From assembly GCA_947166385.1 (NCBI GenBank), contig CAMVEB010000028.1, positions 1 through 48,744 of the forward strand: a DNA stretch of 48,744 bases. The letters run 5' to 3'. How positions within the stretch are numbered: the stretch's first letter is position 1; each line of letters opens with the position of its first letter. The translations under genes were made by a program, and so were the position numbers. The notes below the pieces were generated by a model. The model searched no databases, was not told the DNA's origin, and was given only the letters and a program-made list of their open reading frames with translations. Below are positions 13,574 to 21,910 of this stretch, piece by piece. Source of the stretch: an uncultured Clostridia bacterium. GTDB lineage: Bacteria; Bacillota; Clostridia; Christensenellales; Aristaeellaceae.

Positions 13574-15829
13574 GTCCTCGCTGCTTACATTAGTGATCAC
13601 ATATCCGGTGTTTTTGTCTATGCTGTAGCCTGCATTTTTTATCCATTTTCTTACTGTCGCATCCTGTGCCGGCGTTCCGTTTTCGTCTGACATATAACTG
13701 GCGATGTCTTTCACGGTGACAGGTTCCCCGGCGTTCGCGTTTCGGATCGCGTCGTTCAGTTCATCGGTGCGGCTCTTCCGTTTTTCCTCCGCGCTGGCCC
13801 TTCTTTTTTCTTGGGCCTTATAAACGTTTCCCCGTCTCCTCTCACCGTCCGCCGCCATCTCCTTCAGCTTTCCGCCGTCGTCGGCTATGTGAACGGGATA
13901 GTCGAACCACACATACTTTGGTTTGATCGGCGGGAACTCCCGCAGCACGCCTTCTATCCTCCAGGCGGTACGCTGTTCCACCAGCCGCTCCGCGTCCTTT
14001 ACCTGTTCCTCCAGCTCGTTCAGTCTCGTGCTCCCGGAGGACCTGCACAAGGCCAGCATCTTCATGTGGTCGCCGGTATCCTGCGGCAGCAGCTTTTCGG
14101 TCCAGCGGTACATCCACTTATCCGCCCACTTCCTGCATGCCTCGGCCTTCTTCCGGTTGATCTCCGCGTCCAGGGCGCCCCGCGGCACGTCCAGTTCGAT
14201 CATGTCCAGCAGTGCGTCGGGATCCCGGGCGAACACGCCGGAGCCGGAGGCCCGGTCCATGCTCTTTTTCTGGCCCTGGCTGCCTTTGGAGTGATGGTGG
14301 CAGTAGATGAAGGCGCAGCCCAGTTCCGTGCATATCTTGTCGAACTGGTTGCAGAACGCGCTCATCTGGTCGGCGCTGTTTTCGTCGCCGGTGATCACCT
14401 TGTAGATTGGGTCCAGGATAATGGCGGCGTATTTCTTCTTCTGCGCCCGCCGAATCAGCTTGGGCGTCAGCTTGTCCATGGGGCAGGCCTGGCCGCGGAT
14501 GTTCCAGATGTCGATGTTCCCGGCGTTTTCAAAGTTCATCCCGATGGCTCTGTACACGTCCCTGAACCTGTTCAGGCAGCTGGCCCGGTCCAGCTCCAGG
14601 TTGATGTACAGCACGCTGCCCGTGTCGCACTTGAATCCCATCCACTCAAGCCCCTCGGCGATGGCGATGGTCAGCTCGATCAGGGCAAAACTCTTGCCGG
14701 CTTTGCTGGGGCCTGAGAGCAGCATTTTGTGCCCGTGCCTCAAAACGCCTTTGATCAGCTCCGGTGCCAGCTCCGGGAAGTTCCCGACGATCCCCGCCAG
14801 GTTATCCATCTCCGGCAGGTTGTCGTTTATGCTCTCGATGTACTCCTTCCACGCGGCGAAGCTCTCGCATCCCACGTTTTCGGCCAGGATATACTGCGGC
14901 TTTCCGTTCCGCATCACGCCCGGCATACGGCTCAGGCGGCTCGGGTTCCGGTTCTGCCGGTCCAGCTCCATGCCGTTCTTCTGGCATACGCTGTACAGGT
15001 AGTCCACCCGCTGCCGGTATTCGTCGTAGTTCTGGGCGTCGATCCTTACGATGGCGTGGATGCTCTTCTTTCCGCTGTGCACCATCACGGCGACGGGCAG
15101 CTGCAATTCGATCATCAGGCTGTACTGCCGCGTCAGGTCCATCGTGTCACTTTCGACCAGGGCGTAGCGGTATTCCGTCACGTTTTCGTTCTTTACGCCC
15201 TTGCCGTCCAGGGGATTGAAGCGGATCCAAGCGCCCGTCGTGGGATCGTAATCGCCCAGCACGCTGCCCACGTCGCCTTTGCACTTGCTCAGGGCCTGGA
15301 TCAGCTGGCCCGCGGTGCGGTCGTAGTTTCCCTTGGTGGGCACCCGCCGCCCGTCGTTGGTCTCGTAGGATTCGGTCACATATCCCACGTTCTCGTCGCT
15401 CGTGAACAGGATCTGCAGGTACCGTATCAGCTCCGCCGCGCCGTCCATGCGTTCCGGGGCCTTCGGCAGGTCCTTTTCCTCCAGCCACGCGCTGTTCACC
15501 ACTTTCAGGTCGTCCGCGTGCCCGCCGATGGCGTCGTCCCAGCCGATCTCCCCGTCCTGGCTTGCCGGGCGCCATCCGTGATCCATGGCCATCTGCACGA
15601 TGGTGCCGCCGGTCACGGGGTTGTGGCTCCCGTTGAAGCTCTGCCATTTCTTGCGGCATTCCCCGGGGTGATACCGCCCGGCGTCGCGCGCGCTCCAGCG
15701 CTCCCACACCTCCGCGGTATATCCCTCGTGCTTCAGCGCCATGCCAACGTCGCACCATTGCTGGTAATCCAGCGCCGATGGATTGATGTGCTCCAGCGCG
15801 TCGAGCAGGTCCAGTCCGCCGTTCGTCAT
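13562..15829 (-). CDS. Primase-helicase (PriCT / primase-like / RepA-type AAA ATPase / winged-helix)
   Basis: 755 aa replication protein. Residues 10-85 match a PriCT-type primase-associated helical domain (WCDVGMALKHEGYTAEVWERWS). Residues 220-305 resemble an archaeo-eukaryotic primase core (HSGKKSIHAIVRID, DRQNRNPSRLSRMPG). A RecA/RepA-like ATPase follows: Walker A GPSKAGKS (373-380) and Walker B AAIILDPIYKV. The C-terminal 60 residues read as a winged helix for DNA binding (VKDIASYMSDENG...VRKWIKNAGY). Likely primes and unwinds phage DNA. It lies directly beside the iteron cluster, the usual place for an initiator. Confidence 0.8.
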   Translation of the reverse strand: MTNGGLDLLDALEHINPSALDYQQWCDVGMALKHEGYTAEVWERWSARDAGRYHPGECRKKWQSFNGSHNPVTGGTIVQMAMDHGWRPASQDGEIGWDDAIGGHADDLKVVNSAWLEEKDLPKAPERMDGAAELIRYLQILFTSDENVGYVTESYETNDGRRVPTKGNYDRTAGQLIQALSKCKGDVGSVLGDYDPTTGAWIRFNPLDGKGVKNENVTEYRYALVESDTMDLTRQYSLMIELQLPVAVMVHSGKKSIHAIVRIDAQNYDEYRQRVDYLYSVCQKNGMELDRQNRNPSRLSRMPGVMRNGKPQYILAENVGCESFAAWKEYIESINDNLPEMDNLAGIVGNFPELAPELIKGVLRHGHKMLLSGPSKAGKSFALIELTIAIAEGLEWMGFKCDTGSVLYINLELDRASCLNRFRDVYRAIGMNFENAGNIDIWNIRGQACPMDKLTPKLIRRAQKKKYAAIILDPIYKVITGDENSADQMSAFCNQFDKICTELGCAFIYCHHHSKGSQGQKKSMDRASGSGVFARDPDALLDMIELDVPRGALDAEINRKKAEACRKWADKWMYRWTEKLLPQDTGDHMKMLALCRSSGSTRLNELEEQVKDAERLVEQRTAWRIEGVLREFPPIKPKYVWFDYPVHIADDGGKLKEMAADGERRRGNVYKAQEKRRASAEEKRKSRTDELNDAIRNANAGEPVTVKDIASYMSDENGTPAQDATVRKWIKNAGYSIDKNTGYVITNVSSEDVTE

Positions 15830-15841
15830 CTTCGTCCTCCT

Positions 15842-17476
15842 TTACCACCATCCGCCCACCGCCAGGCCTCCATCCGGAGTCTGTACCAGCTCGGGCTGAT
15901 AGGTGGAAGGCGTTATATCGAAGGGGATCCGCCAGTTATTGGCGGCGATTCGGTCGATCAGGCGCTTAGCGCTGTCAAAGGTCCAGGTGCCCACGTGGAC
16001 AAAGCCCCTCTTTTCGAGGAACCGGATCTGTTTCGGCGTTGTCAGGCCCTCCTGCTGGCGCTTCACCAGCCTGTCGATCAGCAGCGTCGCCATCCCCGCG
16101 TCCTTCACCTCGTCCGGGAATATCCCGCGCTTTTCAAGGATCTGCAGCTGCTTCGGACTGGGCGGGGCCATCTGCCAGTCGAATATCGGCCGGTACCCTG
16201 CCAGGTCCTCGGCGTTGATGCTCATCTCGAACTGCAGGGGATCCACCAGGCTGCGCTGCCGTTTGCGCATTTCCTCCAGCTGCTTCGCCAGGGCGGCTTC
16301 CCGCTCCAGCATCACGTCATCTTTGGCTTTCTCTTCGGCTTCTTCCAGGTCGACGGCGTTTTCGGGATCGTCGTTCAGGTTTCTCGTCATCTGGTCGGCC
16401 ACCTCGGGACTTTCGCATATCAGGTGCGCCGGCCGGCAAAGCTCGTGCCTGGAGGTGTGCCAAAGGAAGTCGAGCAGCAGCAGGTCTTCCTTGCCCGTGG
16501 CGGGGGAGAGGCGCGTGCCCCTGCCCACCATCTGGCAGTACAGGCTCCGTATCTTCGTGGGCCTTAAAACCACGATGCAGTCCACCGCCGGGCAGTCCCA
16601 GCCCTCCGTCAGCAGCATGCTGTTGCACAGCACGTTGGTCCTGCCCTCGGCAAAATCTCTCAGCGTTTCGGCCCGGTCCGCGCTCCCGCCGTTCACCTCT
16701 GCCGCCCGGAATCCGTGGGCCCTGAGGATCGCGCACATCTTCTGACTGGTCTTGATCAGCGGCAGGAACACTACCGTACGCCGGTTCTTGCAGTGCTTTT
16801 CCATCTCGGCGGCGATCCCGTCCAGGTACGGGTCCAGCGCCGTGCCCACGTCGGCGGCGGAGAAGTCCCCGTTCTGCTGCTTCACGCACGTGATGTCTAT
16901 GTTCAGCGGGATCGTCATGGCTTTGATCCTGCACAGGTATCCTTCCCGGATCGCCCGCGACAGGGTATATTCGTAGGCCAGGCTGTTGAAATACTGTCCC
17001 AGATTCCGCATGTCGCTCCGGTCCGGCGTGGCAGTCACGCCCAGTACCCGGGCCCCGTCGAAGTGCTCCAGTATCCTTTGGTAGCTGTCGGTCAGGCAGT
17101 GGTGGGCTTCGTCGATGATGATGCTTTTAAAGTAGTCCCTGCTGAATTTGTTCAGCCGGTTCTCCCGCGTCATGCTCTGCACGCTGCCCACCGTCACCCG
17201 GTACCAGCTTCCCAGGCAGCTTTCCTCGGCCTTTTCCTTGGCCGTTACAAGGCCGGTGCTCTTCTTCAGCTTGTCGGACGCCTGGTCAAGCAGCTCGTCC
17301 CTGTGGGCCAGGATCAGCACCCGGTCCCCAGCTTTTACCCGGTTCTCGGCGATCCTGCAGAATACGATGGTCTTCCCGCACCCGGTCGGCAGCACCAGCA
17401 GGGTGCGGGCTCGGCCCTCGTCCCATTCCTTTTCTATCGCCTCCACGGCCTCTGTCTGGTACGGTCTCAGTTCCAT
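15842..17476 (-). CDS. DEAH-type SF2 helicase
   Basis: 544 aa. Superfamily 2 motifs in order: Q-motif-like LRPYQTEAVEAI (3-14), Walker A PTGCGKT (30-36), DEAH box IIIDEAHH (119-126), motif III TATP (148-151), and motif VI QMVGRGTRLSP near 335. The C-terminal 130 residues contain two copies of a small helical repeat with the core PKQ..[IF]LEKRG[IF] (around 435 and 470). Such helicases are common in Firmicutes phage replication operons, where they remodel forks or R-loops. Ends 12 bases before the primase start. Confidence 0.88.
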   Translation of the reverse strand: MELRPYQTEAVEAIEKEWDEGRARTLLVLPTGCGKTIVFCRIAENRVKAGDRVLILAHRDELLDQASDKLKKSTGLVTAKEKAEESCLGSWYRVTVGSVQSMTRENRLNKFSRDYFKSIIIDEAHHCLTDSYQRILEHFDGARVLGVTATPDRSDMRNLGQYFNSLAYEYTLSRAIREGYLCRIKAMTIPLNIDITCVKQQNGDFSAADVGTALDPYLDGIAAEMEKHCKNRRTVVFLPLIKTSQKMCAILRAHGFRAAEVNGGSADRAETLRDFAEGRTNVLCNSMLLTEGWDCPAVDCIVVLRPTKIRSLYCQMVGRGTRLSPATGKEDLLLLDFLWHTSRHELCRPAHLICESPEVADQMTRNLNDDPENAVDLEEAEEKAKDDVMLEREAALAKQLEEMRKRQRSLVDPLQFEMSINAEDLAGYRPIFDWQMAPPSPKQLQILEKRGIFPDEVKDAGMATLLIDRLVKRQQEGLTTPKQIRFLEKRGFVHVGTWTFDSAKRLIDRIAANNWRIPFDITPSTYQPELVQTPDGGLAVGGWW

Positions 17477-17485
17477 TTTTCAGCC

Positions 17486-17968
17486 TCAGAACTTTCCCGG
17501 AGTGTATCCGCTGTTTGCGGCGGGGGCCGCGGGCGCTGCTTCGGGGGCGGCTTCCTTTTCGTAGAAGCGGCGGATCTCGTTGCTCTGCATCTTTTGCCCG
17601 TCTCTTCCGGTCCATTCACGCATGCCCACCTTGCAGGTGCCGGTGGAGCCGATTACCTGGTTCCACTTGGGGGCCAGGGTCTCGCCGTGCTTCCTCTGCC
17701 CAATGGCGGAAAAGAACGCGCACAGCATGCCCTCAGTCTTGCGGTGCAGGAAAAGGTTGTGGGTGATCGTGCCGCTGTGCACGCCGTCGGTCAGCTCCAG
17801 GGTCAGTACGGCCTTGTTGCAGGGGGGCAGCTTTTCGCTGCCATTGTGCCTGGCGCGCTCGAACTTGGCCACGGTGAAGCTGTAATCGCCCTCGGGCAAA
17901 ATTGTGAATTCGCTGTCCTTGGATATCGAATCGTCCCAGCCGATCTCCTGGTTCATGTATTCGCTCAT
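17486..17968 (-). CDS. DUF669-family protein, probable ssDNA-binding partner
   Basis: 160 aa. DUF669 pattern: GIGWDDS-like start (IGWDDSISKDSEF), LPEGDYSFTVAKFERARHNGSEKLPPCNKAVLTLEL, and the later LAPKWNQVIGSTGTCKVGMREW. A proline/alanine-rich linker and an acidic-aromatic-poor tail follow. DUF669 genes sit beside Sak4-type recombinases and are thought to act as single-strand binding proteins (family knowledge, not shown here). Follows the Sak4-like gene by 25 bases. Confidence 0.75.
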   Translation of the reverse strand: MSEYMNQEIGWDDSISKDSEFTILPEGDYSFTVAKFERARHNGSEKLPPCNKAVLTLELTDGVHSGTITHNLFLHRKTEGMLCAFFSAIGQRKHGETLAPKWNQVIGSTGTCKVGMREWTGRDGQKMQSNEIRRFYEKEAAPEAAPAAPAANSGYTPGKF

Positions 17969-17993
17969 TTTTCAGTCCTCCTTATTCTTTCGC

Positions 17994-19031
17994 TCAGTCC
18001 CGGAAGGGCAGCCCTTCCCGGTTCTTAAGGCAGATCGCCTTTACCTGTTCCCACGCGCCGATCAGCACGCCGTCGATGAAATCCTGCGGATAATTGGCCC
18101 AGTCGGTACCCATCGGAAAATATCCCTTCTGCGCCACCGCCGCCTGCACCTCGAAGGGGGATACCCCGTCCCGCTTCATCAGGTCGGCCAGGGGCCCGGG
18201 CACCATGCTGTAATCCACCGTCACCTCTTCTTCCCGTTCCTCCGGCGCGGCCTTCAGTCCCGCGGGGATCGGCAGTACCTCCTGCGCCGCCGCCATAGGC
18301 GCGGTCTCCCCGGTCACCGGCCCCAGGATCCCCGCCACCTGGGCAAAATCGAAGGGCATCTCGTCCGGCAGCCCGTGCCGGTTCTTCGCGTCCCAGCAGG
18401 GATGGTGGCTCGCGTACATCACCCTTTGCCCGCCGCTGGCCTTGTGCTTCTTCCCGTCCTTGTCGGCGCTGTAGACCATCGTCTTGTAATTCGCAAACAG
18501 CATGATGCTCGCCCATTCCTTCACCAGCGGGGCAACTTTCTTGCTCATCTTCAGCTCCCACCGGTCATAGGCTCCAAGCTCGTCCGGCTGTTCGAATTTC
18601 CGCATCATCGAATGGGCGGTGAATCCGGCGTGCACGCCCTTTTCGGTCAGGTCGCTCAGTTTATTCAGCAGCTTCCCGAATTCCTCGGCCAGTACCACGT
18701 ATCCGCGGCCGTATCCCGGTTCCTCGATGCTCTTCCAGTTGTTCGTCGCCAGCACATGGCTGACGCAGAGCCTTTCCGCCCAGTCCGCCGTATCGATCAC
18801 CAGCGCGTTCAGGTCCGTGTGGCTCTTCAGCGCGTCGTCCACCTCGCCCATCAGCATGGTCCAGCTGGTAGGGCGGGGGAGGCGCGGCACGTCCATGTTG
18901 TTGGTGCTGCCCTCGGTATCGATGAACACCACCCCGGGGATCCTGCTCACAAAGGTGCTCTTGCCAATGCCTTCCGGCCCGTACACCACAAAGCGCTCCC
19001 CGCTTACGATCTTTCCCTTCGTTATCTGCAT
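17994..19031 (-). CDS. Sak4-like RecA-fold ATPase (single-strand annealing)
   Basis: 345 aa. Short RecA-like core: Walker A GPEGIGKS (18-25), GVVFIDTEGS after it, and Walker B LNALVIDTADW (about 72-82). This is the AAA_24/Sak4 type that promotes single-strand annealing in phage recombination. The ATG at 19031 is set by AGGAG 7 bases upstream and shares one base with the stop of the SMC-like gene (TGATG). The C-terminal 100 residues are a variable helical region. Works with the DUF669 and SMC-like neighbours. Confidence 0.8.
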   Translation of the reverse strand: MQITKGKIVSGERFVVYGPEGIGKSTFVSRIPGVVFIDTEGSTNNMDVPRLPRPTSWTMLMGEVDDALKSHTDLNALVIDTADWAERLCVSHVLATNNWKSIEEPGYGRGYVVLAEEFGKLLNKLSDLTEKGVHAGFTAHSMMRKFEQPDELGAYDRWELKMSKKVAPLVKEWASIMLFANYKTMVYSADKDGKKHKASGGQRVMYASHHPCWDAKNRHGLPDEMPFDFAQVAGILGPVTGETAPMAAAQEVLPIPAGLKAAPEEREEEVTVDYSMVPGPLADLMKRDGVSPFEVQAAVAQKGYFPMGTDWANYPQDFIDGVLIGAWEQVKAICLKNREGLPFRD

Positions 19032-20326
19032 CAGAACACTCCTTTCTGCCATGTCGCCTGTTTCGTTTCATCGCTGGCCACGGTCCCGTCCTCAATGATG
19101 ATCTGGCAGGTGCCGTCAGTGGCCACCCTCGTGCATATGGCCTGCAGGCCCTCGCCCTCTAGCCATTCTCCGAATTCCTCCAGCGTATCCGCGTCCATCT
19201 GTTCGGTCTTGTCTATCAGCACAAACTGGCACCGGGGATTGATTGCCTTCACGATGGCCACGCTCACCCTCAGCTGCTCCGCGCCGCTCATGCAGTCCCA
19301 GGCCTTACCCCTGTAGAAAAGCTCGCCCTGCTCCACCGCAAGCTCCGGAAGCGGCAGGTCGGCCCCGGCCAGCAGATCCGTCCTTTTCTGCCGGATCCCC
19401 TCGATCTGGACGGTCATACCGGCGTACTGGTTCGCCAGGTCGTCGGCTTCCTTCATGGCGCGTTCCTTGTCCATGTTGGCCCGCACCCTGGCGTTGATCT
19501 CTTCCACCCGGCTGATGCTGTCCTCCAGCTCCGCGGTGCTCTCGTCCTGCAGTTCTGCGGCGTCTTTCATGGCAATCTCTTCGTCGCGGACGGTGTTTTC
19601 GTAGGCCTGCTTCCGGTCCCGGATGCGCCTTTCCAGCTCTTCTGCCTGCTCCCTCAGGCGCTTGATCTCGTCGAAGATCTTCTGCTTCTCATAACTCAAC
19701 TCCATGGCCCGGTTCCTCTTCTTCTGGTTCTCGGCGTTCCTGAGCAGGATCGCCTGCTGCCTTTCGATCAGCTCCGACACGCTCACGGGGCTCTCCGGCG
19801 CGCCGGGGAAGCTCTGCATCTCCATGGCGAATTTCTTTTTCTGGTCGGCGATCTGCCCCAGTGCCCGCCGCTGGTTGTACAGCTGCTGTTCCGCGTCGTC
19901 CAGACGTTTGATCTCGTCCTCCATGCCGATGATCCTGAGCAGCGTCTTCGCCTTGTCCCTGCTGCTCTGGGCCATGAACCTGGGCAGGTCCAGCGCCAGC
20001 TTCTCCACGAACTCGTCCAGCAGCTTCTGCCCGGCCCTCTTCCCGGTGGGGTCGGTCACCGTCAGGGCGCTGTTCTTGCCGGCCCGGTCCACAACGATCC
20101 CGTTGTCCATCTCCACGTGCAGCTTCGGGGGCAGTACGCTTCCGTCCCTTGAGGCGTTGGTGGGCCGGTAGCTTTCCCCGCCCAGGGCCCAGGCGATGGC
20201 GTCCAGGATGGATGTCTTGCCCTGCCCGTTCTTTCCGCCGATCACGGTCAGCCCGCTTCGGTTCGGCGTGATCGCCACCGCTTTCACGCGCTTCACGTTC
20301 TCCAGCTCAAAACTTGTGATTTTCAT
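19031..20326 (-). CDS. SbcC/RecF-type SMC-like ATPase
   Basis: 431 aa. N-terminal half-ATPase with Walker A GGKNGQGKTS (30-39), a central heptad-rich coiled coil (about 165-300), and a C-terminal half with an ABC-like signature CMSGAEQLRVSVA and FVLIDKTEQMD. The layout is a short SMC/RecF/SbcC relative. No SbcD nuclease gene is adjacent, so it probably acts in DNA end processing or loading with the Sak4-like protein (inference). AAGGAG ribosome site; overlaps Sak4 by one base. Confidence 0.85.
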   Translation of the reverse strand: MKITSFELENVKRVKAVAITPNRSGLTVIGGKNGQGKTSILDAIAWALGGESYRPTNASRDGSVLPPKLHVEMDNGIVVDRAGKNSALTVTDPTGKRAGQKLLDEFVEKLALDLPRFMAQSSRDKAKTLLRIIGMEDEIKRLDDAEQQLYNQRRALGQIADQKKKFAMEMQSFPGAPESPVSVSELIERQQAILLRNAENQKKRNRAMELSYEKQKIFDEIKRLREQAEELERRIRDRKQAYENTVRDEEIAMKDAAELQDESTAELEDSISRVEEINARVRANMDKERAMKEADDLANQYAGMTVQIEGIRQKRTDLLAGADLPLPELAVEQGELFYRGKAWDCMSGAEQLRVSVAIVKAINPRCQFVLIDKTEQMDADTLEEFGEWLEGEGLQAICTRVATDGTCQIIIEDGTVASDETKQATWQKGVF

Positions 20327-20341
20327 ATCGTTCTCCTTTGT

Positions 20342-20449
20342 CTAATAAAAAATGAATTGTTCGTTTCGCTGCGGTTCGACGAGACAATTCACTCCTTGAC
20401 TCCCTCCATGGGAAGTGATATGCTTATCCCGTCGAATCACCCTCGACAT
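20342..20449 (-). CDS. Candidate 35-aa leader peptide upstream of the SMC-like gene
   Basis: Short frame from an ATG at 20449 with GGAG 7 bases upstream to a TAG just before the SMC ribosome site. The peptide begins MSRVIRRDKHITSHGG and ends NEQFIFY. Its second half overlaps an 11 bp imperfect inverted repeat (GAATTGT...ACAATTC, about 20352-20390), so the segment may instead be a structured leader RNA. Either way it fills the cro-to-SMC gap. Confidence 0.4.
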   Translation of the reverse strand: MSRVIRRDKHITSHGGSQGVNCLVEPQRNEQFIFY

Positions 20450-20472
20450 TGCTTAGCTCCGGCCTGTTTGCC

Positions 20473-20631
20473 TCAGGACGGGGCTTTTTCTTTTTCCAGT
20501 TCCGCCTCCCTTCGCTTCCAGTCCATGAATGCTTTCAGGAGCGACGCCACCATCATCCGCCTCACGCTCTCCGGGATCTGCGTTACGTCGATCCTTACGT
20601 CTTCGACCGTGGCGTTCTTCATCAGTTCCAT
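20473..20631 (-). CDS. Small early protein, 52 aa
   Basis: Reading frame too short for usual cut-offs. Starts ATG 20631 (or 20622, which forms TGATG with the Cro-like stop) and reads MELMKNATVEDVRIDV, then a basic-acidic helix with MASLLKAF-like spacing and DWKRREAELEKEK. Protein-like codon use and tight packing with the upstream regulator support it. Function unknown; position suggests an early regulator. Confidence 0.6.
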   Translation of the reverse strand: MELMKNATVEDVRIDVTQIPESVRRMMVASLLKAFMDWKRREAELEKEKAPS

Positions 20632-20867
20632 GTTTTCGTCATCTCCGTGGAAGTTACGTCATGCGCAACTTTCTCAGCAAAAAAAATTCTTCCGGGGTTC
20701 TCGATCTCCAGCAGTGACACCAGCTTTTCAGCCTCGTCCGTGTTGAATACTCCCTTCTTCAGCTTGTCAGACATCGTTTTCGGCGTGATCCCAAGGACTT
20801 CCGCCACCTTCCTGATATTCAAACCCTTCTCTGCGATCTTTCCCCGGAGGAGGTCTGACCTGACCAA
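20622..20867 (-). CDS. Cro-like early regulator
   Basis: 81 aa with a helix-turn-helix (LNIRKVAEVLGITPKTMSDKLKKG, about 16-39) and the FFAEKVAHDV end found in small Cro/DUF739-type regulators. TTG start at 20867 with AAAGGAGGTGA upstream. It is divergent from the repressor at 21026 across a 158 bp control region and heads the whole minus-strand lytic programme, the position of cro in lambdoid-like switches. Confidence 0.78.
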   Translation of the reverse strand: MVRSDLLRGKIAEKGLNIRKVAEVLGITPKTMSDKLKKGVFNTDEAEKLVSLLEIENPGRIFFAEKVAHDVTSTEMTKTWN

Positions 20868-20907
20868 CCGCTCACCTCCTTTCGAAAAAGTTACCTGTCA
20901 CGCAACC

Positions 20908-20937
20908 ATATTACCATACGTTTAAGTTTCGTGTCAA
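20908..20937 (-). promoter_or_regulatory. Early lytic promoter (cro side)
   Basis: Minus strand TTGACA (20932-20937), 18-base spacer, TAATAT (20908-20913), about 40 bases before the Cro-like start. ACGCAAC (20900-20906) just past the -10 has its inverted partner GTTGCGT (20968-20974) at the opposite promoter, a plausible shared operator pair. Confidence 0.65.
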
Positions 20938-20968
20938 GTAATTTTTTATATTTTTAAAAACTTTTTTG

Positions 20969-20998
20969 TTGCGTTTTTGTCTTCAGGCCGCTTATAAT
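20969..20998 (+). promoter_or_regulatory. Repressor promoter
   Basis: Plus strand consensus TATAAT (20993-20998) with TTGCGT (20969-20974) 18 bases upstream; about 28 bases before the first repressor start. The -35 overlaps the GTTGCGT half of the inverted repeat shared with the cro promoter. Confidence 0.6.
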
Positions 20999-21025
20999 GT
21001 AGACAAATAAAAGGGGGATGAAAGC

Positions 21026-21358
21026 ATGACGATGGGGGAGCGCATCAAAGAACTCAGGCGCGAGAGAAAAATGACGCTCGAAGAGCTTGCCAGAAAGATC
21101 GGCGTATCCAAGCCCACTATGCAGAGATACGAAAGCGGTGTTATTACCATGACCACCGACCGTGTCTTGCAGATTGCTGATGCCCTGGACGTGGATCCTA
21201 ATTACCTGATGGGCTGGAACGCCCGAAGCGCTCCCGCTGAACCGGAACTCCCGGATTCCGTCATACAGATTATTAACAGGCTCCGTCTCCTTTCCGATGA
21301 GGATCTGCAGGAGGCGCTCCGTTACATTGACTATATTGCATCACACTCAAAAACCTGA
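21026..21358 (+). CDS. CI-like XRE repressor 1
   Basis: 110 aa. XRE helix-turn-helix in residues 4-60 (RIKELRRERKMTLEELARKIGVSKPTMQRYESG, then VLQIADALDVDPNYLMGW). No peptidase domain, so it is a short repressor whose release is not by RecA-type cleavage. The C-terminal tail LLSDEDLQEALRYIDYI resembles the tail of repressor 2 and also the helix of the antisense proteins that overlap these genes. GGGGG ribosome site 8 bases upstream of the ATG. Divergent from the Cro-like gene. Confidence 0.85.
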   Translation: MTMGERIKELRRERKMTLEELARKIGVSKPTMQRYESGVITMTTDRVLQIADALDVDPNYLMGWNARSAPAEPELPDSVIQIINRLRLLSDEDLQEALRYIDYIASHSKT

Positions 21359-21431
21359 GTATCTCTTGTCGCTGTTCCTCGCTCATGCCCATCAGAACGT
21401 CGCGGATCTTTCGCTCCCGCTCGTACGTCAT
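21273..21431 (-). CDS. Antisense small protein overlapping repressor 1 (52 aa)
   Basis: Minus-strand frame from ATG 21431 to TAA 21273, its second half antisense to the repressor 1 coding end. A near-perfect GGAGGTGA lies 5 bases before the ATG. The peptide has MTYERERKIRDVLMGM and EEQRQEILRFL. A paralogue with the same ribosome site and the same LM.M.EEQRQ..LRFL core overlaps repressor 2 in the same way (21740-21910). The motif also resembles the repressors' own C-terminal helices. Function unknown; a modulator of repressor assembly is one idea. Confidence 0.65.
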   Translation of the reverse strand: MTYERERKIRDVLMGMSEEQRQEILRFLSVMQYSQCNGAPPADPHRKGDGAC

Positions 21432-21495
21432 GCCTGTCACCTCCGTCTGAATAAACCTCTATCCGCAGTGTTGTGCAACAAGAGAGGTGTCTTCC

Positions 21496-21837
21496 GTGCC
21501 CACCATCGGCTCCAAAATCAAAAAGCTCCGCCTGGCCCTCGGCATGTCCGCCGACGACCTGGCCGCCCGGATCGGGAAGAACCGCGCCACACTGTACCGC
21601 TATGAGGCCGACCAGGTCGAGATCCCCCTGTCGGTCATCGAGGCCCTGGCCGACGCGCTCCACGTCACCCCGGCCAGCCTGACGGACTGGGAAACCGATC
21701 CGGTCCCGGCCGACGAGCCGCAGAAGATCCCTGAGTCCGTCAGTCAGATCTACGAGGAGCTTTCCCTGCTTCCGGAGGAGCGACGGCAGGAAGTCCTGCG
21801 CTACATCCGTTTTCTTTCAAAGACCTCAGGAACCTGA
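21496..21837 (+). CDS. XRE repressor 2
   Basis: 113 aa from GTG 21496, chosen because GAGGTG lies 6 bases upstream (a GTG at 21487 is the alternative). XRE domain: IGSKIKKLRLALGMSADDLAARIGKNRATLYRYEAD and VIEALADALHVTPASLTDW. The tail LLPEERRQEVLRYIRFLSK parallels that of repressor 1. Tandem with repressor 1, 137 bases apart, GC-richer than it. A second repressor of this type may sense another signal or be a duplicated immunity unit. Confidence 0.82.
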   Translation: MPTIGSKIKKLRLALGMSADDLAARIGKNRATLYRYEADQVEIPLSVIEALADALHVTPASLTDWETDPVPADEPQKIPESVSQIYEELSLLPEERRQEVLRYIRFLSKTSGT

Positions 21838-21910
21838 GCACGGCCTGCCGCTGCTCTTCGGTCATTTTCATCAGGAGGCTCATGGCCTCCAGTTTCTCCG
21901 CGCTGGTCAT
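21740..21910 (-). CDS. Antisense small protein overlapping repressor 2 (56 aa)
   Basis: Minus-strand frame from ATG 21910, with GGAGGTGA 5 bases upstream, to 21740; it covers the last 98 bases of repressor 2 in antisense. Reads MTSAEKLEAMSLLMKM then TEEQRQAVLRFLRSL and a proline-rich tail. Clear paralogue of the 21273-21431 product. The two helices lie in inverted orientation to the repressor tail helix EERRQEVLRYIRF, so the DNA here has an imperfect inverted repeat at coding level. Confidence 0.65.
   Translation of the reverse strand: MTSAEKLEAMSLLMKMTEEQRQAVLRFLRSLKENGCSAGLPAVAPPEAGKAPRRSD

Noticed and set aside
7373..16567. Stop-codon reassignment as in some gut phages
   Set aside because: All main genes end normally at TGA, TAA or TAG with overlapping starts. 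No in-frame stops interrupt conserved domains.
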